A DNA stretch of 44,587 nucleotides, from contig URXE01000008.1 in the NCBI GenBank assembly GCA_900551815.1, forward strand, positions 1 to 44,587. Direction: 5' to 3'. Shown one piece after another: positions 8,397-18,046 of this stretch. This DNA comes from an uncultured Collinsella sp. (GTDB taxonomy: Bacteria; Actinomycetota; Coriobacteriia; Coriobacteriales; Coriobacteriaceae). The position numbers and the translations under genes are program-made. Under the pieces are notes generated by a model. It was not told where the DNA came from and ran no database searches. It worked only from the letters and a program-made list of their open reading frames with translations. The stretch's first letter is position 1. Each line of letters begins with the position of its first letter.

Positions 8397-10742
8397 ATGG
8401 CTCGAGATAAGTTTGACGTGGGTGGCATGACGTGCGCCGCTTGCCAGGCACACGTGGACCGCGCCGTCAGCAAGCTCGACGGCGTCCAAAGCGTCGCGGT
8501 CAACCTGCTCGCCGGTTCCATGATGGTCGACTACGACCCCGCGCAGGTCTCCCCCGACGATATCTGCACCGCCGTCGACCGCGCGGGCTACTCGGCCTCG
8601 CTCGTCAGCACGGGCACCGATGCCGCCGGCTCAAGCGGCAACGCGCAAGCCAGGTCCGGCGCCGCCCATATGGAGTCGCCGACCAAAAAGTTGGAGGCCA
8701 CTGCCTCCGCCATGCGCACCCGTCTCATCATCTCAATCATCTTTCTCATTCCGCTGTTCTACATAGGCATGGGACACATGCTCGGCTGGCCGCTGCCCAG
8801 CGTCTTCACCGACCACACCCACAGCATGACGTTGGCGCTCACCGAGCTCGTCTTGCTCATCCCCATCGTCTACGTCAACGACGCGTACTTTATCAACGGC
8901 TTCAAGTCGCTCGTGCACGGCGCACCCACCATGGACGCTCTCATCGCCGTCGGTGCCACCGCGTCGATCGCCTGGTCGCTCTACGCTATGTTCATCATGG
9001 CCGACCAGCTGGCCGCCGGGCAGGTCCACGAGGCCATGATGACGGGCATGGACAACCTGTACTTTGAAAGCGCAGGAACGATCCTGTCGCTCGTCACCGT
9101 GGGCAAATACCTCGAGACGCGCAGCAAGTCCAAGACCGGCGGCGCCATCGAGGCGCTCATCGACCTGGCGCCCAAGACCGCGACCGTCGTGGCAGAGGAC
9201 GGCAGCGAGACCACTGTGGACGTCGACGCAATTCTACCCGGCCAGGTGCTGCGTGTGCGCCCCGGCGAGTCTATCCCCGTCGACGGCGTGGTACTCGAGG
9301 GCGCGTCGGCCGTGGACGAGAGTGCGCTCACCGGCGAGTCCATCCCCGTGGAAAAGACCGCCGGCGACACCGTCAACGCCGCCACGGTCAACCGCACCGG
9401 ATCGTTTACCTTCCGCGCCACGCGCGTGGGCGCCGACACGTCGCTCGCCAAAATCATCCAGCTCGTCGAGGACGCCAACGCCACCAAGGCGCCCATCGCC
9501 CGCATGGCCGATAAGGTCGCTGGCGTGTTCGTGCCCGTGGTGTTCGTGATTTCGGCCGTGACCTTTGTGGCGTGGATGGCGCTGACCGGCAGCGTGAACG
9601 AGGCGCTCACCTCCGCCGTGGCCGTGTTGGTGATCAGCTGCCCGTGCGCGCTGGGCCTGGCCACGCCCGTCGCCATCATGGTGGGCACCGGCAAGGGCGC
9701 CGAAATGGGCATCCTGTTTAAGAGCGCCGAGGCGCTGGAGAACCTGCGCAGCGTGGGCACCGTGGTACTCGATAAGACCGGCACCGTCACCCGCGGCAAG
9801 CCTGCCGTGACCGATATTGTGGTTGCCGCGCGCGCTGACGGCTCGCCCGCTATGAGCGAAAAGGCGTTACTGAAGCTCGCTGCCGCGCTGGAGCGCTCGA
9901 GCGAGCACCCGCTGGCCGAGGCGATTATGGCCGAGTGCGAGGCGCGCGGAATCGTCGCGCGCATGGTCGAGGACTTTGCCGCCGTGCCCGGTCGTGGCGT
10001 TACGGCACGCGAGGGGCAGAATACCATCGCAGCCGGCAACGTTCGTCTGATGAACGAGTTGGGTGCTGCCGTGCCTACGGACCTTGCCGAGCAATTTGCC
10101 ACCGAGGGCAAAACGCCGCTGTTCTTTGCCAAGAACGGCGAGCTTGTCGGCACCATCGCCGTGGCCGACGAGGTCAAAGAGACGAGCGCCGAGGCCATCG
10201 CCGCGCTCCGCAAGCTCGGCGTCGACGTGCGTATGCTCACCGGCGACAACCGTGTGACGGCCGAAGCAATCGCCCGCCGCGTGGGACTGAGCAGCGAACA
10301 GGTTATCGCCGACGTTCTGCCCGCCGACAAGGAACGCCACGTACGCGAGCTGCAGGACGCGGGCGGCAAGGTCGCCATGGTGGGCGACGGCATCAACGAC
10401 TCACCCGCCCTGGCGCGCGCCGACGTGGGCCTCGCTATCGGCACCGGCGCCGACATCGCCAAGGAGGGCGCCGACGTGGTACTCATGCGCAGCGACCTCA
10501 TGGACGTCGCCCGCGCCATCGAGCTTTCGCGCGCCACGATCCGCAACATCAAGCAGGACCTGTTCTGGGCACTGTTCTACAACGGCATCGGCATTCCGCT
10601 CGCCGCGGGCGTGTTCTTCCCCCTCACCGGTTGGCAACTCTCGCCGATGTTTGGCGCCGCGGCCATGAGTCTGTCGAGCGTGTGCGTCGTAAGCAATGCG
10701 CTGCGTCTGCGAACCTTTAAACCATCAGTTGCGGTGAAATAA
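8397..10742 (+). CDS. copA: Copper-exporting P1B-type ATPase
   Basis: 781-residue P-type ATPase that moves Cu(I) out of the cytoplasm. One N-terminal heavy-metal domain carries GMTCAAC (about residues 10-16). Downstream motifs in order: TGES (actuator), CPC in ISCPCALGLATP (metal-binding membrane helix), DKTGT (phosphorylation site), SSEHPLAEA (HP motif of heavy-metal pumps), MLTGDN and GDGINDSP (hinge), then the last two helices with YN and MxxSS. Length and motif set are normal for CopA. AAAGGAG precedes the ATG. The last codons (VAVK and the stop) lie inside the left arm of an intergenic palindrome. It is followed by the chaperone and the regulator genes on the same strand. Confidence 0.96.
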   Translation: MARDKFDVGGMTCAACQAHVDRAVSKLDGVQSVAVNLLAGSMMVDYDPAQVSPDDICTAVDRAGYSASLVSTGTDAAGSSGNAQARSGAAHMESPTKKLEATASAMRTRLIISIIFLIPLFYIGMGHMLGWPLPSVFTDHTHSMTLALTELVLLIPIVYVNDAYFINGFKSLVHGAPTMDALIAVGATASIAWSLYAMFIMADQLAAGQVHEAMMTGMDNLYFESAGTILSLVTVGKYLETRSKSKTGGAIEALIDLAPKTATVVAEDGSETTVDVDAILPGQVLRVRPGESIPVDGVVLEGASAVDESALTGESIPVEKTAGDTVNAATVNRTGSFTFRATRVGADTSLAKIIQLVEDANATKAPIARMADKVAGVFVPVVFVISAVTFVAWMALTGSVNEALTSAVAVLVISCPCALGLATPVAIMVGTGKGAEMGILFKSAEALENLRSVGTVVLDKTGTVTRGKPAVTDIVVAARADGSPAMSEKALLKLAAALERSSEHPLAEAIMAECEARGIVARMVEDFAAVPGRGVTAREGQNTIAAGNVRLMNELGAAVPTDLAEQFATEGKTPLFFAKNGELVGTIAVADEVKETSAEAIAALRKLGVDVRMLTGDNRVTAEAIARRVGLSSEQVIADVLPADKERHVRELQDAGGKVAMVGDGINDSPALARADVGLAIGTGADIAKEGADVVLMRSDLMDVARAIELSRATIRNIKQDLFWALFYNGIGIPLAAGVFFPLTGWQLSPMFGAAAMSLSSVCVVSNALRLRTFKPSVAVK

Positions 10743-10793
10743 GGCGTAACATGCTTAGCTAAACCGCTATTTAGTCCGTATTCCACCGCAACT
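10727..10793. repeat. AGTTGCGGTGAAATA palindrome, copy A
   Basis: Left arm AGTTGCGGTGAAATAAGGC (10727-10745) and the right arm ending CCACCGCAACT (to 10793) are an imperfect inverted repeat (16 of 19 positions). The left arm overlaps the copA stop codon. It is the most divergent of three copies in the window. Confidence 0.8.
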
Positions 10794-10821
10794 TTAGGTA
10801 CTCAACGAAAAGGAGATAATC

Positions 10822-11043
10822 ATGAACTACATCGTTAAAACGTCTGGCCTTATGTGCGGCCACTGCGACGCTACTGTCGAGACCGCGCTGCTCAACGTAG
10901 CCGGCGTGACCGATGCCGATGCCGATCACGAGACCCAGACCGTCCAGGTGGAGTGCGCCGACACCGTGACCGCCGAGCAGCTCGCCGCCGCCGTCGAGGG
11001 CGCCGGCGAGAAGTTCCACGCCCTGTCCGTGACCGCCGCGTAG
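10822..11043 (+). CDS. copZ: Copper chaperone CopZ-like heavy-metal-associated protein
   Basis: 73-residue single HMA domain protein with GLMCGHC (residues 9-15) as the metal-binding loop; length is typical for CopZ, which hands Cu(I) to CopA or CsoR in the cytoplasm. Strong AAAAGGAG Shine-Dalgarno upstream of the ATG. It lies between copA and csoR and is bracketed by two copies of the AGTTGCGGTGAAATA palindrome, one on each side. Function is inferred from family and context; zinc or other soft metals cannot be excluded. Confidence 0.9.
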   Translation: MNYIVKTSGLMCGHCDATVETALLNVAGVTDADADHETQTVQVECADTVTAEQLAAAVEGAGEKFHALSVTAA

Positions 11044-11069
11044 CAGGCGCTGCCAACCCAATCCTCAGA

Positions 11070-11136
11070 AGTTGCGGTGAAATAGTTCCTGTTTTAGCGC
11101 TTCAAGCCTGCAAACAAGAACTATTTCACCGCAACT
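11070..11136. repeat. AGTTGCGGTGAAATA palindrome, copy B
   Basis: Perfect 19-bp inverted repeat (AGTTGCGGTGAAATAGTTC, 11070-11088, and its complement, 11118-11136) around a 29-nt loop that begins CTGTTTTAGC. It lies between copZ and csoR. The loop start is shared with copy C near 35.1 kb. Confidence 0.9.
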
Positions 11137-11177
11137 GACGGGGCATCCGGAAAATCGACCAGAAACGAGGACCCGCC

Positions 11178-11450
11178 ATGATGGCAGACCATAAATCGGT
11201 GACCCGCATGCTCAAGACGGCGCGCGGGCAAATCGACGGCATCCTGCGGATGGTGGAGGAGGACCGTTACTGCGTCGACATCTCCACGCAGCTCATGGCC
11301 ACGCAGGCGCTCATCGCCCGCATCAACGCCGATGTGTTGAAGGCACACATCGAGGGCTGCGTCGCCTCGGCCATCGAATCGGGCGACGAGGAGCTCAAAG
11401 CCGCCAAGCTCGCCGAGATCGAACGCGTCGTCGACAAGCTCGCCAAGTAA
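11178..11450 (+). CDS. csoR: CsoR-family metal-sensing repressor
   Basis: 90-residue all-helical protein of the CsoR/RcnR (DUF156) family. The Cu(I) ligand triad Cys-His-Cys is present: Cys32 in RYCVDI, and His57 and Cys61 in AHIEGC, the copper-type signature. It should bind the GC-rich palindrome upstream of copA and release it on copper binding. The gene is the last of copA-copZ-csoR on the same strand; it starts at tandem ATG codons after GAGGAC. The gap before it contains palindrome copy B. Confidence 0.93.
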   Translation: MMADHKSVTRMLKTARGQIDGILRMVEEDRYCVDISTQLMATQALIARINADVLKAHIEGCVASAIESGDEELKAAKLAEIERVVDKLAK

Positions 11451-11515
11451 TTGGTGCAAGGGGGACAGGTACGTTGCACCACCTTGGTGCAGATTAACCT
11501 GTCCTCAATGCACCA
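11451..11515. repeat. Nested palindrome, TTGGTGCA type, copy 1
   Basis: Outer arms TTGGTGCA...GACAGGT and ACCTGTC...TGCACCAA pair except for about four central bases; inside them TGCACCA and TGGTGCA form a second small hairpin. The same double-palindrome layout recurs near 43.8 kb. It starts directly after the csoR stop codon. Confidence 0.75.
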
Positions 11516-11561
11516 AAAGGGGTATAAAGGCGTGCAGCATATCGAACGAAAGGCAATTCGC

Positions 11562-12035
11562 ATGAATGACTTTATGAAGGGCCGCAACGGCGCCGACGAA
11601 CTCACCATCGTGATGGGCTTTGCTGGAATCGTCATCGCGATGATTGGATCGATGGCTCGTATCCAGTGGCTCAGCTGGATCGCCATCACCGTTATCGTGA
11701 TTGGCGTGCTGCGCGGCCTGTCCAAAAACATCGACGCGCGCCGCAAGGAGAACGATGCCTTTGTCACGGCGACCGCAAACGTCCCCGGCCTAGGCAAGTT
11801 CGTCGCCAGCTTGGGCGGCGGGACTGCGGCTGCCAACGCCTCGCGCGCGGCCGGCACCAGCAAGGAAGACTTTGAGCGCGCCAAGCGAACGGCCAAGAAG
11901 ATGTGGAAGGGTCGCAAGACCACGGCGTACCTCAAGTGCCCCAACTGCGGCCAGATGTTGTCCGTCCCCAAGGGCAAGGGCAAGATCCGCGTCACCTGCC
12001 CCAAGTGCCATGCCAAGATGGAAACTCGCTCCTAG
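11562..12035 (+). CDS. Small membrane protein with C-terminal zinc ribbon
   Basis: 157-residue protein of unknown function. Two closely spaced hydrophobic helices (about residues 14-30 and 36-50) are followed by a basic, Ala/Gly-rich segment and a C-terminal zinc ribbon, CPNCGQ (near residue 126) and CPKCHA (near residue 148), on the cytoplasmic side if the helices form a hairpin. Start is the ATG after GAAAGGC; the longer frame runs through the preceding palindrome and is not credible. It is downstream of the copper genes but separated from csoR by a nested palindrome, so a copper role is not implied. A bidirectional terminator follows. Confidence 0.8.
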   Translation: MNDFMKGRNGADELTIVMGFAGIVIAMIGSMARIQWLSWIAITVIVIGVLRGLSKNIDARRKENDAFVTATANVPGLGKFVASLGGGTAAANASRAAGTSKEDFERAKRTAKKMWKGRKTTAYLKCPNCGQMLSVPKGKGKIRVTCPKCHAKMETRS

Positions 12036-12053
12036 CCGCTACACCATAGGACA

Positions 12054-12095
12054 AAATAAAAGCCGAGGCTTCGTGTTGAGACCTCGGCTTTTTGT
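12054..12095. terminator. Bidirectional terminator
   Basis: AGCCGAGG pairs with CCTCGGCT around a 13-nt loop; TTTTTG follows on the plus strand and the complement of AAAATAAA on the minus strand. It serves the convergent zinc-ribbon gene and amidohydrolase gene. Confidence 0.85.
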
Positions 12096-12142
12096 ATGGG
12101 GCGACATCATTCGATAAGGCTGTCGCCCCGTCGCGCCAGTGC

Positions 12143-13513
12143 CTAAGCTACGCCATCGCGGGCAAGCTCCTCTGCCAGGGCTTCTGCCGGCATGGCCATA
12201 ATCGCGTCGAGCTCGGTGTCGACCTCGGGGATGCGTTTGACCTTCAGCTTGCGCGCCAGGTTGCCGCGGCACATCACGTGCATCGGTTCACGCAACACCG
12301 TAAGGTCGTCCAGAGGATTCTCGCGCGTCACCAAAATGTCGGCCGCCTTGCCGCACTCGATCGTACCGGTCTCACCGCCCAGGCCCAGCAGCTCGGCATT
12401 GACCTGCGTGGCCGTATGCAGCGCAAAGGCATTGCTCACTTTGACGTACTTGGCAAAGTAGGCCACCTCGCGCCACATGTCGTACTGCGTCACGAACGGG
12501 CAGCTCGAGTCCGTGCCGAGGCCCACCTTAACGCCAGCTTCCAGGGCGGCACGGGCGCTCTCGATAATGCCCGAGCACACGATGTCGCCGTTCTTCTTTT
12601 GCGTATCGGTCGAATGGGTCTTTTCCGGATCGAGCAATACAAACGGCAGCGCCGGGCTGATCGTGCAGGTCACGCTCGGCGCGCGTCCCTCGAGCTGCGT
12701 GCCCGCGGCACCGCGGTACAGCTCCAGGATCTCGGGGGTCATCGGAGCGCCATGCTCGATTGTGTCGACGCCGACCTGAAGCGCGGCCTTCACACCTTCG
12801 GTGCTCTCGACATGGGCCATGACCGGCAGGCCAACCTCGTGCGCCGCCTTGCACGCCGCGGCGGCAACCTCAACCGACATGCGCAGCACGCCCGGCTCGC
12901 CTACTTCGGTCGCATCGAACACGCCGCCCGTCACGAACAGCTTGATGACGTCGGCACCGCGCGCATACAAATCGCGCACCTGCTCGGCGGCCTCGGCAGG
13001 GCTGTTGGCAACCTGGGCGAACAAGCCCGCGCCGTGGCCATCCGGCACCGTGACGCCCGTACCCGGTGCCACCAGACGTGGACCCTGATACTTGCCAGCG
13101 TCGATGGCGTTGCGCACGGCAATATCGGCAAACAGCGGGTCGCCCGCTCCGCGCACCGTGGTCACGCCGCTTGCCAGCTGCTGCTGAGCGCTGCCCTTGA
13201 GGATATGGCGCACGATGGCGCGGCCCACGGGATTGTCGAGCTTCTTCATCAGCGCGCCGGCATCTACCGCCGAGACCGGTTTGCCCGAACCGCACAGATG
13301 CACGTGCATATTGATGAGACCCGGCATGAGATACGCACCTGCCAGGTCGATGACCTCGGCACCCGCCGGAGCTTGGGCCACGGCGCTCGGTCCCATCCAG
13401 GTAATGACACCGCGCTCGACGGCCACGGCCATATCGGGCTGCGGCTCCATATGCTCCGAGCCATCCAGAACGGTCGCATTGATAAACAACGTGGGACGAT
13501 CGGCAGTCGCCAT
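12143..13513 (-). CDS. Metal-dependent amidohydrolase (imidazolonepropionase/prolidase-like)
   Basis: 456-residue amidohydrolase-superfamily enzyme. Metal-site residues are visible in order: His70 and His72 (NMHVHL), Lys191 (VIKLF, the likely carbamylated lysine), His234 (MAHVES), His254 (IEHG) and Asp335 (GTDSS), which gives the binuclear-site pattern. The C-terminal part returns to the small beta domain (GKAADILV). Such enzymes hydrolyse cyclic amides or Xaa-Pro-type dipeptides; the exact substrate cannot be read from sequence. No signal peptide, so cytoplasmic. The start is the ATG after GGGAGGAG; the longer open frame would run into hairpin array 2. It stands alone as a transcription unit, convergent with the upstream zinc-ribbon gene. 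Confidence 0.88.
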   Translation of the reverse strand: MATADRPTLFINATVLDGSEHMEPQPDMAVAVERGVITWMGPSAVAQAPAGAEVIDLAGAYLMPGLINMHVHLCGSGKPVSAVDAGALMKKLDNPVGRAIVRHILKGSAQQQLASGVTTVRGAGDPLFADIAVRNAIDAGKYQGPRLVAPGTGVTVPDGHGAGLFAQVANSPAEAAEQVRDLYARGADVIKLFVTGGVFDATEVGEPGVLRMSVEVAAAACKAAHEVGLPVMAHVESTEGVKAALQVGVDTIEHGAPMTPEILELYRGAAGTQLEGRAPSVTCTISPALPFVLLDPEKTHSTDTQKKNGDIVCSGIIESARAALEAGVKVGLGTDSSCPFVTQYDMWREVAYFAKYVKVSNAFALHTATQVNAELLGLGGETGTIECGKAADILVTRENPLDDLTVLREPMHVMCRGNLARKLKVKRIPEVDTELDAIMAMPAEALAEELARDGVA

Positions 13514-13539
13514 ATCGAGCTCCTCCCTCACGATTAACT

Positions 13540-13553
13540 TGGACATTTGTCCA
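13540..13553. promoter_or_regulatory. Small palindrome upstream of the amidohydrolase gene
   Basis: TGGACATTTGTCCA, 6-bp arms with a 2-nt centre, sits 27 nt before the start codon next to TAATAAT on the minus strand. Its place fits an operator over a promoter, but there is no matching regulator in the window. Confidence 0.3.
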
Positions 13554-13667
13554 TTATTACCCAGCGCGGAAGGATTGCTGCGGACATATCGGTTAACGGA
13601 GGGACGAGAGAGAGATGTGAGGGCAAACGGAGACAGCGCGGCGATGTTCCGGTCGTTCCAGCAAAAC

Positions 13668-13965
13668 GTCTTGATTTGTAACAGGTAGACCGTCTTTAAC
13701 CTTCCAAGTGTTACAGATCGAGATTTTTCGGTACCGCGTCCAACCTTTGTCTCAATCTGTAACATGTAGACCGGTTTTTGGCCGTTAGATGTTACAGATC
13801 GAGATATTCTCCAGCCCCGTCGCCAAACGTCTAAATCTGTAACAAGTAGACAGGTTTTCGGCCTCTAGATGTTACAGATTAAGATCTTTCAGCAGGCGCC
13901 AACCTTCTGTCTTGATCTGTAACAGTTACGAGGCCAAACGGCCCCTTGTTGTTACAGATCGAGAC
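13668..13965. repeat. Hairpin array 2 (four units)
   Basis: Hairpins begin at 13668, 13749, 13829 and 13909 (steps 81, 80, 80). The same 16-bp arms as array 1, with 25-nt inner segments close to NNTAGACCGGTTTT...TAGA and 23-24-nt outer spacers. It lies 41 nt downstream of the stop of the AbiEi/DUF559-like gene and upstream of the amidohydrolase. No coding potential. Confidence 0.95.
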
Positions 13966-14006
13966 AAACTCGGCAGAAACAACCGTATCCGCGTCAGTTG
14001 CACCCC

Positions 14007-15050
14007 TTAGCACCCATACCACTGGCGTCTCCATTCCTCCGCCAGATAGACCCGTCGCGGAATACCCGCCAGTCTCATCTTTTCAGCCAGCTTCCCCGGA
14101 TTCTTGAGTTCATCAAACGTAAACCGAAGCACCTTGTGTCCGAGCATTGTCAGATGGGACTCCCGCTGACGTTCCGCCACGAATGGGTCGACCGATTCCC
14201 GGCCCTCGTCGTTCTGTAAGGCATACTTTCCCTTTCCATCGAGCTCGCCAATCACGCACGTCCCGTCCTCGAGCCTCCAGAAATAGTCGACTCGAAATAC
14301 CTGATTCGGATCGAGCGGGTCGCGAAACTCCGCCTGCAGCTCCGGAACCGGAAAGCCGTACGCAATAAAGAACGCCCGAAAACGAGACTCGCCGCCGTTT
14401 TCGGACAGCCCGTCCGCATACGACGCGATCACCTGCGCCCTGCGATACCCTCGCTTGCCCTCGCAATCAGAGCGGAGGCACTCGCACAGGTCATCACGCG
14501 ATACGCCCTTTGCTCGCAACGCAGAATCGGCAATCGCCAGGCCATACGAAAACGGCGCGCGCAGCAGGCAATCCTCTACCGTGTGCCAAAACGGCGTCAC
14601 CCGCACGCCGTCGACTTGTTCAAGCGCACTCGCCGTCCGCGGACGCAACAGCCGGCATCCTGCACTCAGCGGCACCGAGCAACCTGTCTTAACAAGAAAT
14701 CGCGGCCCAAGCAGATCATTCGGCACCTCCAGACCCCACAAAAGTGCCGCGTCATAACCCCAAAACGCCCAATCGGGATGAAACTCCGCAAGCCCTTTAA
14801 TGGTCCGCAGCGCTCGCTCCGCCGGCGTCAACGCATCCCAATCATGTTGAAAACAGAACAGATACGACTCGGGCTCCGCGATATCGTCGGTTCCCACATG
14901 ACGCCGCAGCCACATGAGATCGGCATTGTCGTGTGTCACAAGCAGCACGCCTTGTTCAGCCGCCTTCGCGAGCCTGGCAAGCATCCTATTCCGCGCCAAG
15001 GTGTTACGTGTCGCCTGCTTGTGTTTAAGAACGGTATTAGACACTTTCAT
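14007..15050 (-). CDS. AbiEi-like/DUF559 nuclease-like protein
   Basis: 347 residues from the chosen start. The N-terminal two thirds resemble the actinobacterial AbiEi-type antitoxin-like proteins; the C-terminal 110 residues look like a Vsr/DUF559 PD-(D/E)xK endonuclease fold: ESRFRAFF, then RVDYFW, then IGELDGKGKY (E-x-D-G-K) and ERQRESHL...GHKVLRFT. Catalytic acidic residues and the lysine appear intact. The start is uncertain: no good Shine-Dalgarno is seen; an ATG 27 nt upstream (15077) and GTG codons just before the chosen ATG are alternatives. The gene is alone and bracketed by hairpin arrays 2 and 3, with array 3 reaching into the region immediately upstream. A defence or toxin-antitoxin role is inference from family resemblance only. 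Confidence 0.7.
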   Translation of the reverse strand: MKVSNTVLKHKQATRNTLARNRMLARLAKAAEQGVLLVTHDNADLMWLRRHVGTDDIAEPESYLFCFQHDWDALTPAERALRTIKGLAEFHPDWAFWGYDAALLWGLEVPNDLLGPRFLVKTGCSVPLSAGCRLLRPRTASALEQVDGVRVTPFWHTVEDCLLRAPFSYGLAIADSALRAKGVSRDDLCECLRSDCEGKRGYRRAQVIASYADGLSENGGESRFRAFFIAYGFPVPELQAEFRDPLDPNQVFRVDYFWRLEDGTCVIGELDGKGKYALQNDEGRESVDPFVAERQRESHLTMLGHKVLRFTFDELKNPGKLAEKMRLAGIPRRVYLAEEWRRQWYGC

Positions 15051-15103
15051 CACCACCACATCAGGGAAATGGACCATTGTCACCGTTGCCGCTGTCGGCA
15101 AAC

Positions 15104-15403
15104 GTCTCAATCTATAACAGGAAGACAGTCTTTGGGCCTCTACTTGTTGTTACAGAACGAGATTTTCGGTCGTGCGGCCGACATTTGTCTCAATCTGTAA
15201 CAGTTAGACCGATTTTTGGCCCCTTCCCGTTACAGATCGAGATCTTTCGGCAGGCGCCAACCTTCCGTCTCGATCTGTAACAGGAAGACGTTCTACAGGC
15301 CCCCAAACGTTACAGATTTAGACAAACCAGCGGTGCCCAAGCATTCGTCTCGATCTGTAACAGGTAGACCGGTTTTTTGTCCCTAAACGTTACAGATCGA
15401 GAC
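15104..15403. repeat. Hairpin array 3 (four units)
   Basis: Hairpins begin at 15104, 15187, 15267 and 15347 (steps 83, 80, 80). Unit 1 has a 28-nt loop and more divergent arms (ATAACA, AGAACG); units 2-4 have 25-nt inner segments and right arms beginning CGTTACAG. It sits directly upstream of the nuclease-like gene, so a transcript starting beyond it would carry four hairpins in its leader. Confidence 0.95.
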
Positions 15404-15436
15404 GAATAGACAGGCGGCGGCGCGACTGCCCATCCC

Positions 15437-16144
15437 CTACTCCCACTCCTGCTCGTAAATATTGAGCGACTTCACATACCGTCCCTGGGCGCCCATGATG
15501 TCGCGGACCAGGCGCAAAAAGAAGCTGATGCACGAGGTGTCGAAACCATCCTCTAGGTCCTCGGGATGCACCGCGCCCGGCCCGTCGACCGCCGTGTCGC
15601 TCAGGCGCGCGATGTCATACAGGTAGAGCTGCCCCGCCGTCAGCCAGACATCGTCGACGCACGCGAGTCGCACCGCAATCGCGCCATCGTTCCAATGCTC
15701 CTTTTGCACGATATGTGGGTCGTAGACGTCAAAGCGACGGTCGGTGCGCGTGTCCTTCAGCACGACCATGCCAGTCGCGAGGTCCTTGTCCAAAATGCCA
15801 AAGCGTGAGAAATACTGCGTGTCACGCACCTGCTTAAGTCGCCCGAGCGAAGCAGGAGAAATTGACGCTGGCGGCTCGCCCACATACAGCTCCAACAGCG
15901 TCTTGCCGTGGTAATAGGGGCGCTCAAACAGCAGCCAATCGGTAAACGCCATGTTGTAGGCCATGATTTCGTTTTGAGAAGGTTCCTCACAATAGCTGAG
16001 CCACGGATCGACGATAATCTCGAACTGCTCGCGCGCCGGCTCCAGGAATTGAAACTTCCGCAGCATCCAAAAGTGAGCCATGTCGGCAATATCGTTGCCG
16101 ACGGCTTCGGCCAGCTGTGCTCGGTCAAAAACTTGGTCAGTCAT
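15437..16144 (-). CDS. Hypothetical protein
   Basis: 235-residue acidic soluble protein, family not recognised. It is rich in aromatic residues and has no membrane segment, signal peptide or cysteine cluster. A region around residues 45-75 (DPWLSYCEEP, FTDWLLFERPYYHG) recalls proteins of unknown function found next to SEC-C motif proteins, but this is a loose impression. The ATG has a strong GAGGAGG. It is transcribed toward hairpin array 3, whose last hairpin ends 34 nt after its stop codon. Confidence 0.7.
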   Translation of the reverse strand: MTDQVFDRAQLAEAVGNDIADMAHFWMLRKFQFLEPAREQFEIIVDPWLSYCEEPSQNEIMAYNMAFTDWLLFERPYYHGKTLLELYVGEPPASISPASLGRLKQVRDTQYFSRFGILDKDLATGMVVLKDTRTDRRFDVYDPHIVQKEHWNDGAIAVRLACVDDVWLTAGQLYLYDIARLSDTAVDGPGAVHPEDLEDGFDTSCISFFLRLVRDIMGAQGRYVKSLNIYEQEWE

Positions 16145-16446
16145 GGCATCCTCCTCAAACTGATGGACCTCAATTTGAGCTTACGAGGAGGGCGAGCAGC
16201 CACTGTCAGCGCGGGCAAAATAGGCCTTCGACTGCAAACCAGATGCTAACCAAACACTTGACGGGACACTTGACCGAATGAGCGCACCGCAAAGAAACCG
16301 CAGGTAGACATAGACAGTCAGTTCACTCATTTGAGGCAAGCGCCCGCTACCGCCACAGAAAGAGCAGAGTAGCGCAGCCGCAAACGTCGACAAATGAACA
16401 CTTGCACGTCAATAAATGACAAAATCGCCCGCGAACTCGCAAGGAG
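16145..16446. other. Intergenic stretch without a recognised gene
   Basis: About 300 nt, mixed composition, between the hypothetical protein and the REP-like palindrome downstream of gltD. Short open frames on the minus strand have no Shine-Dalgarno or protein-like composition. The 15437-16144 gene presumably has its promoter here, but no box stands out. Confidence 0.5.
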
Positions 16447-16530
16447 TGTCCCAGACTGCCGGCAAAAAAGGAACGTCCCCAGCTGCCGGCACTTGGGGAC
16501 GTTCCTCATGTGCCGGCCGTTGGGGACAGC
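16447..16530. repeat. REP-like nested palindrome (GGGGACGTTCC type)
   Basis: A perfect 13-bp inner stem (AGGAACGTCCCCA, 16469-16481, with 16494-16506) is embedded in imperfect outer arms (TGTCCCAGACTGCCGGCA against TGCCGGCCGTTGGGGACA). TGCCGGCA/GTGCCGGC occurs three times. It lies between gltD and the hypothetical gene and may act as an mRNA 3' end. Confidence 0.8.
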
Positions 16531-16559
16531 CCTTGACGATTCAGTTGTAGACAGCCGCC

Positions 16560-18041
<1,482 letters not shown>

Positions 18042-18046
18042 GGCAC

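Noticed and set aside
8981..10552. 523-codon minus-strand open frame over copA
   Set aside because: Ser/Ala/Thr-rich shadow of a complete P-type ATPase gene.
13514..13765. N-terminal extension of the amidohydrolase into hairpin array 2
   Set aside because: A clear GGGAGGAG and ATG mark the internal start; the extension would translate a repeat.
15104..15403. Type III toxin-antitoxin repeat RNA
   Set aside because: Kept only as a hypothesis: the same arrays occur at four other gaps next to unrelated genes, and the protein does not look like a ToxN-type endoribonuclease.
16181..16509. Small minus-strand open frames downstream of gltD
   Set aside because: No Shine-Dalgarno, unlikely composition, and one overlaps the REP-like palindrome.
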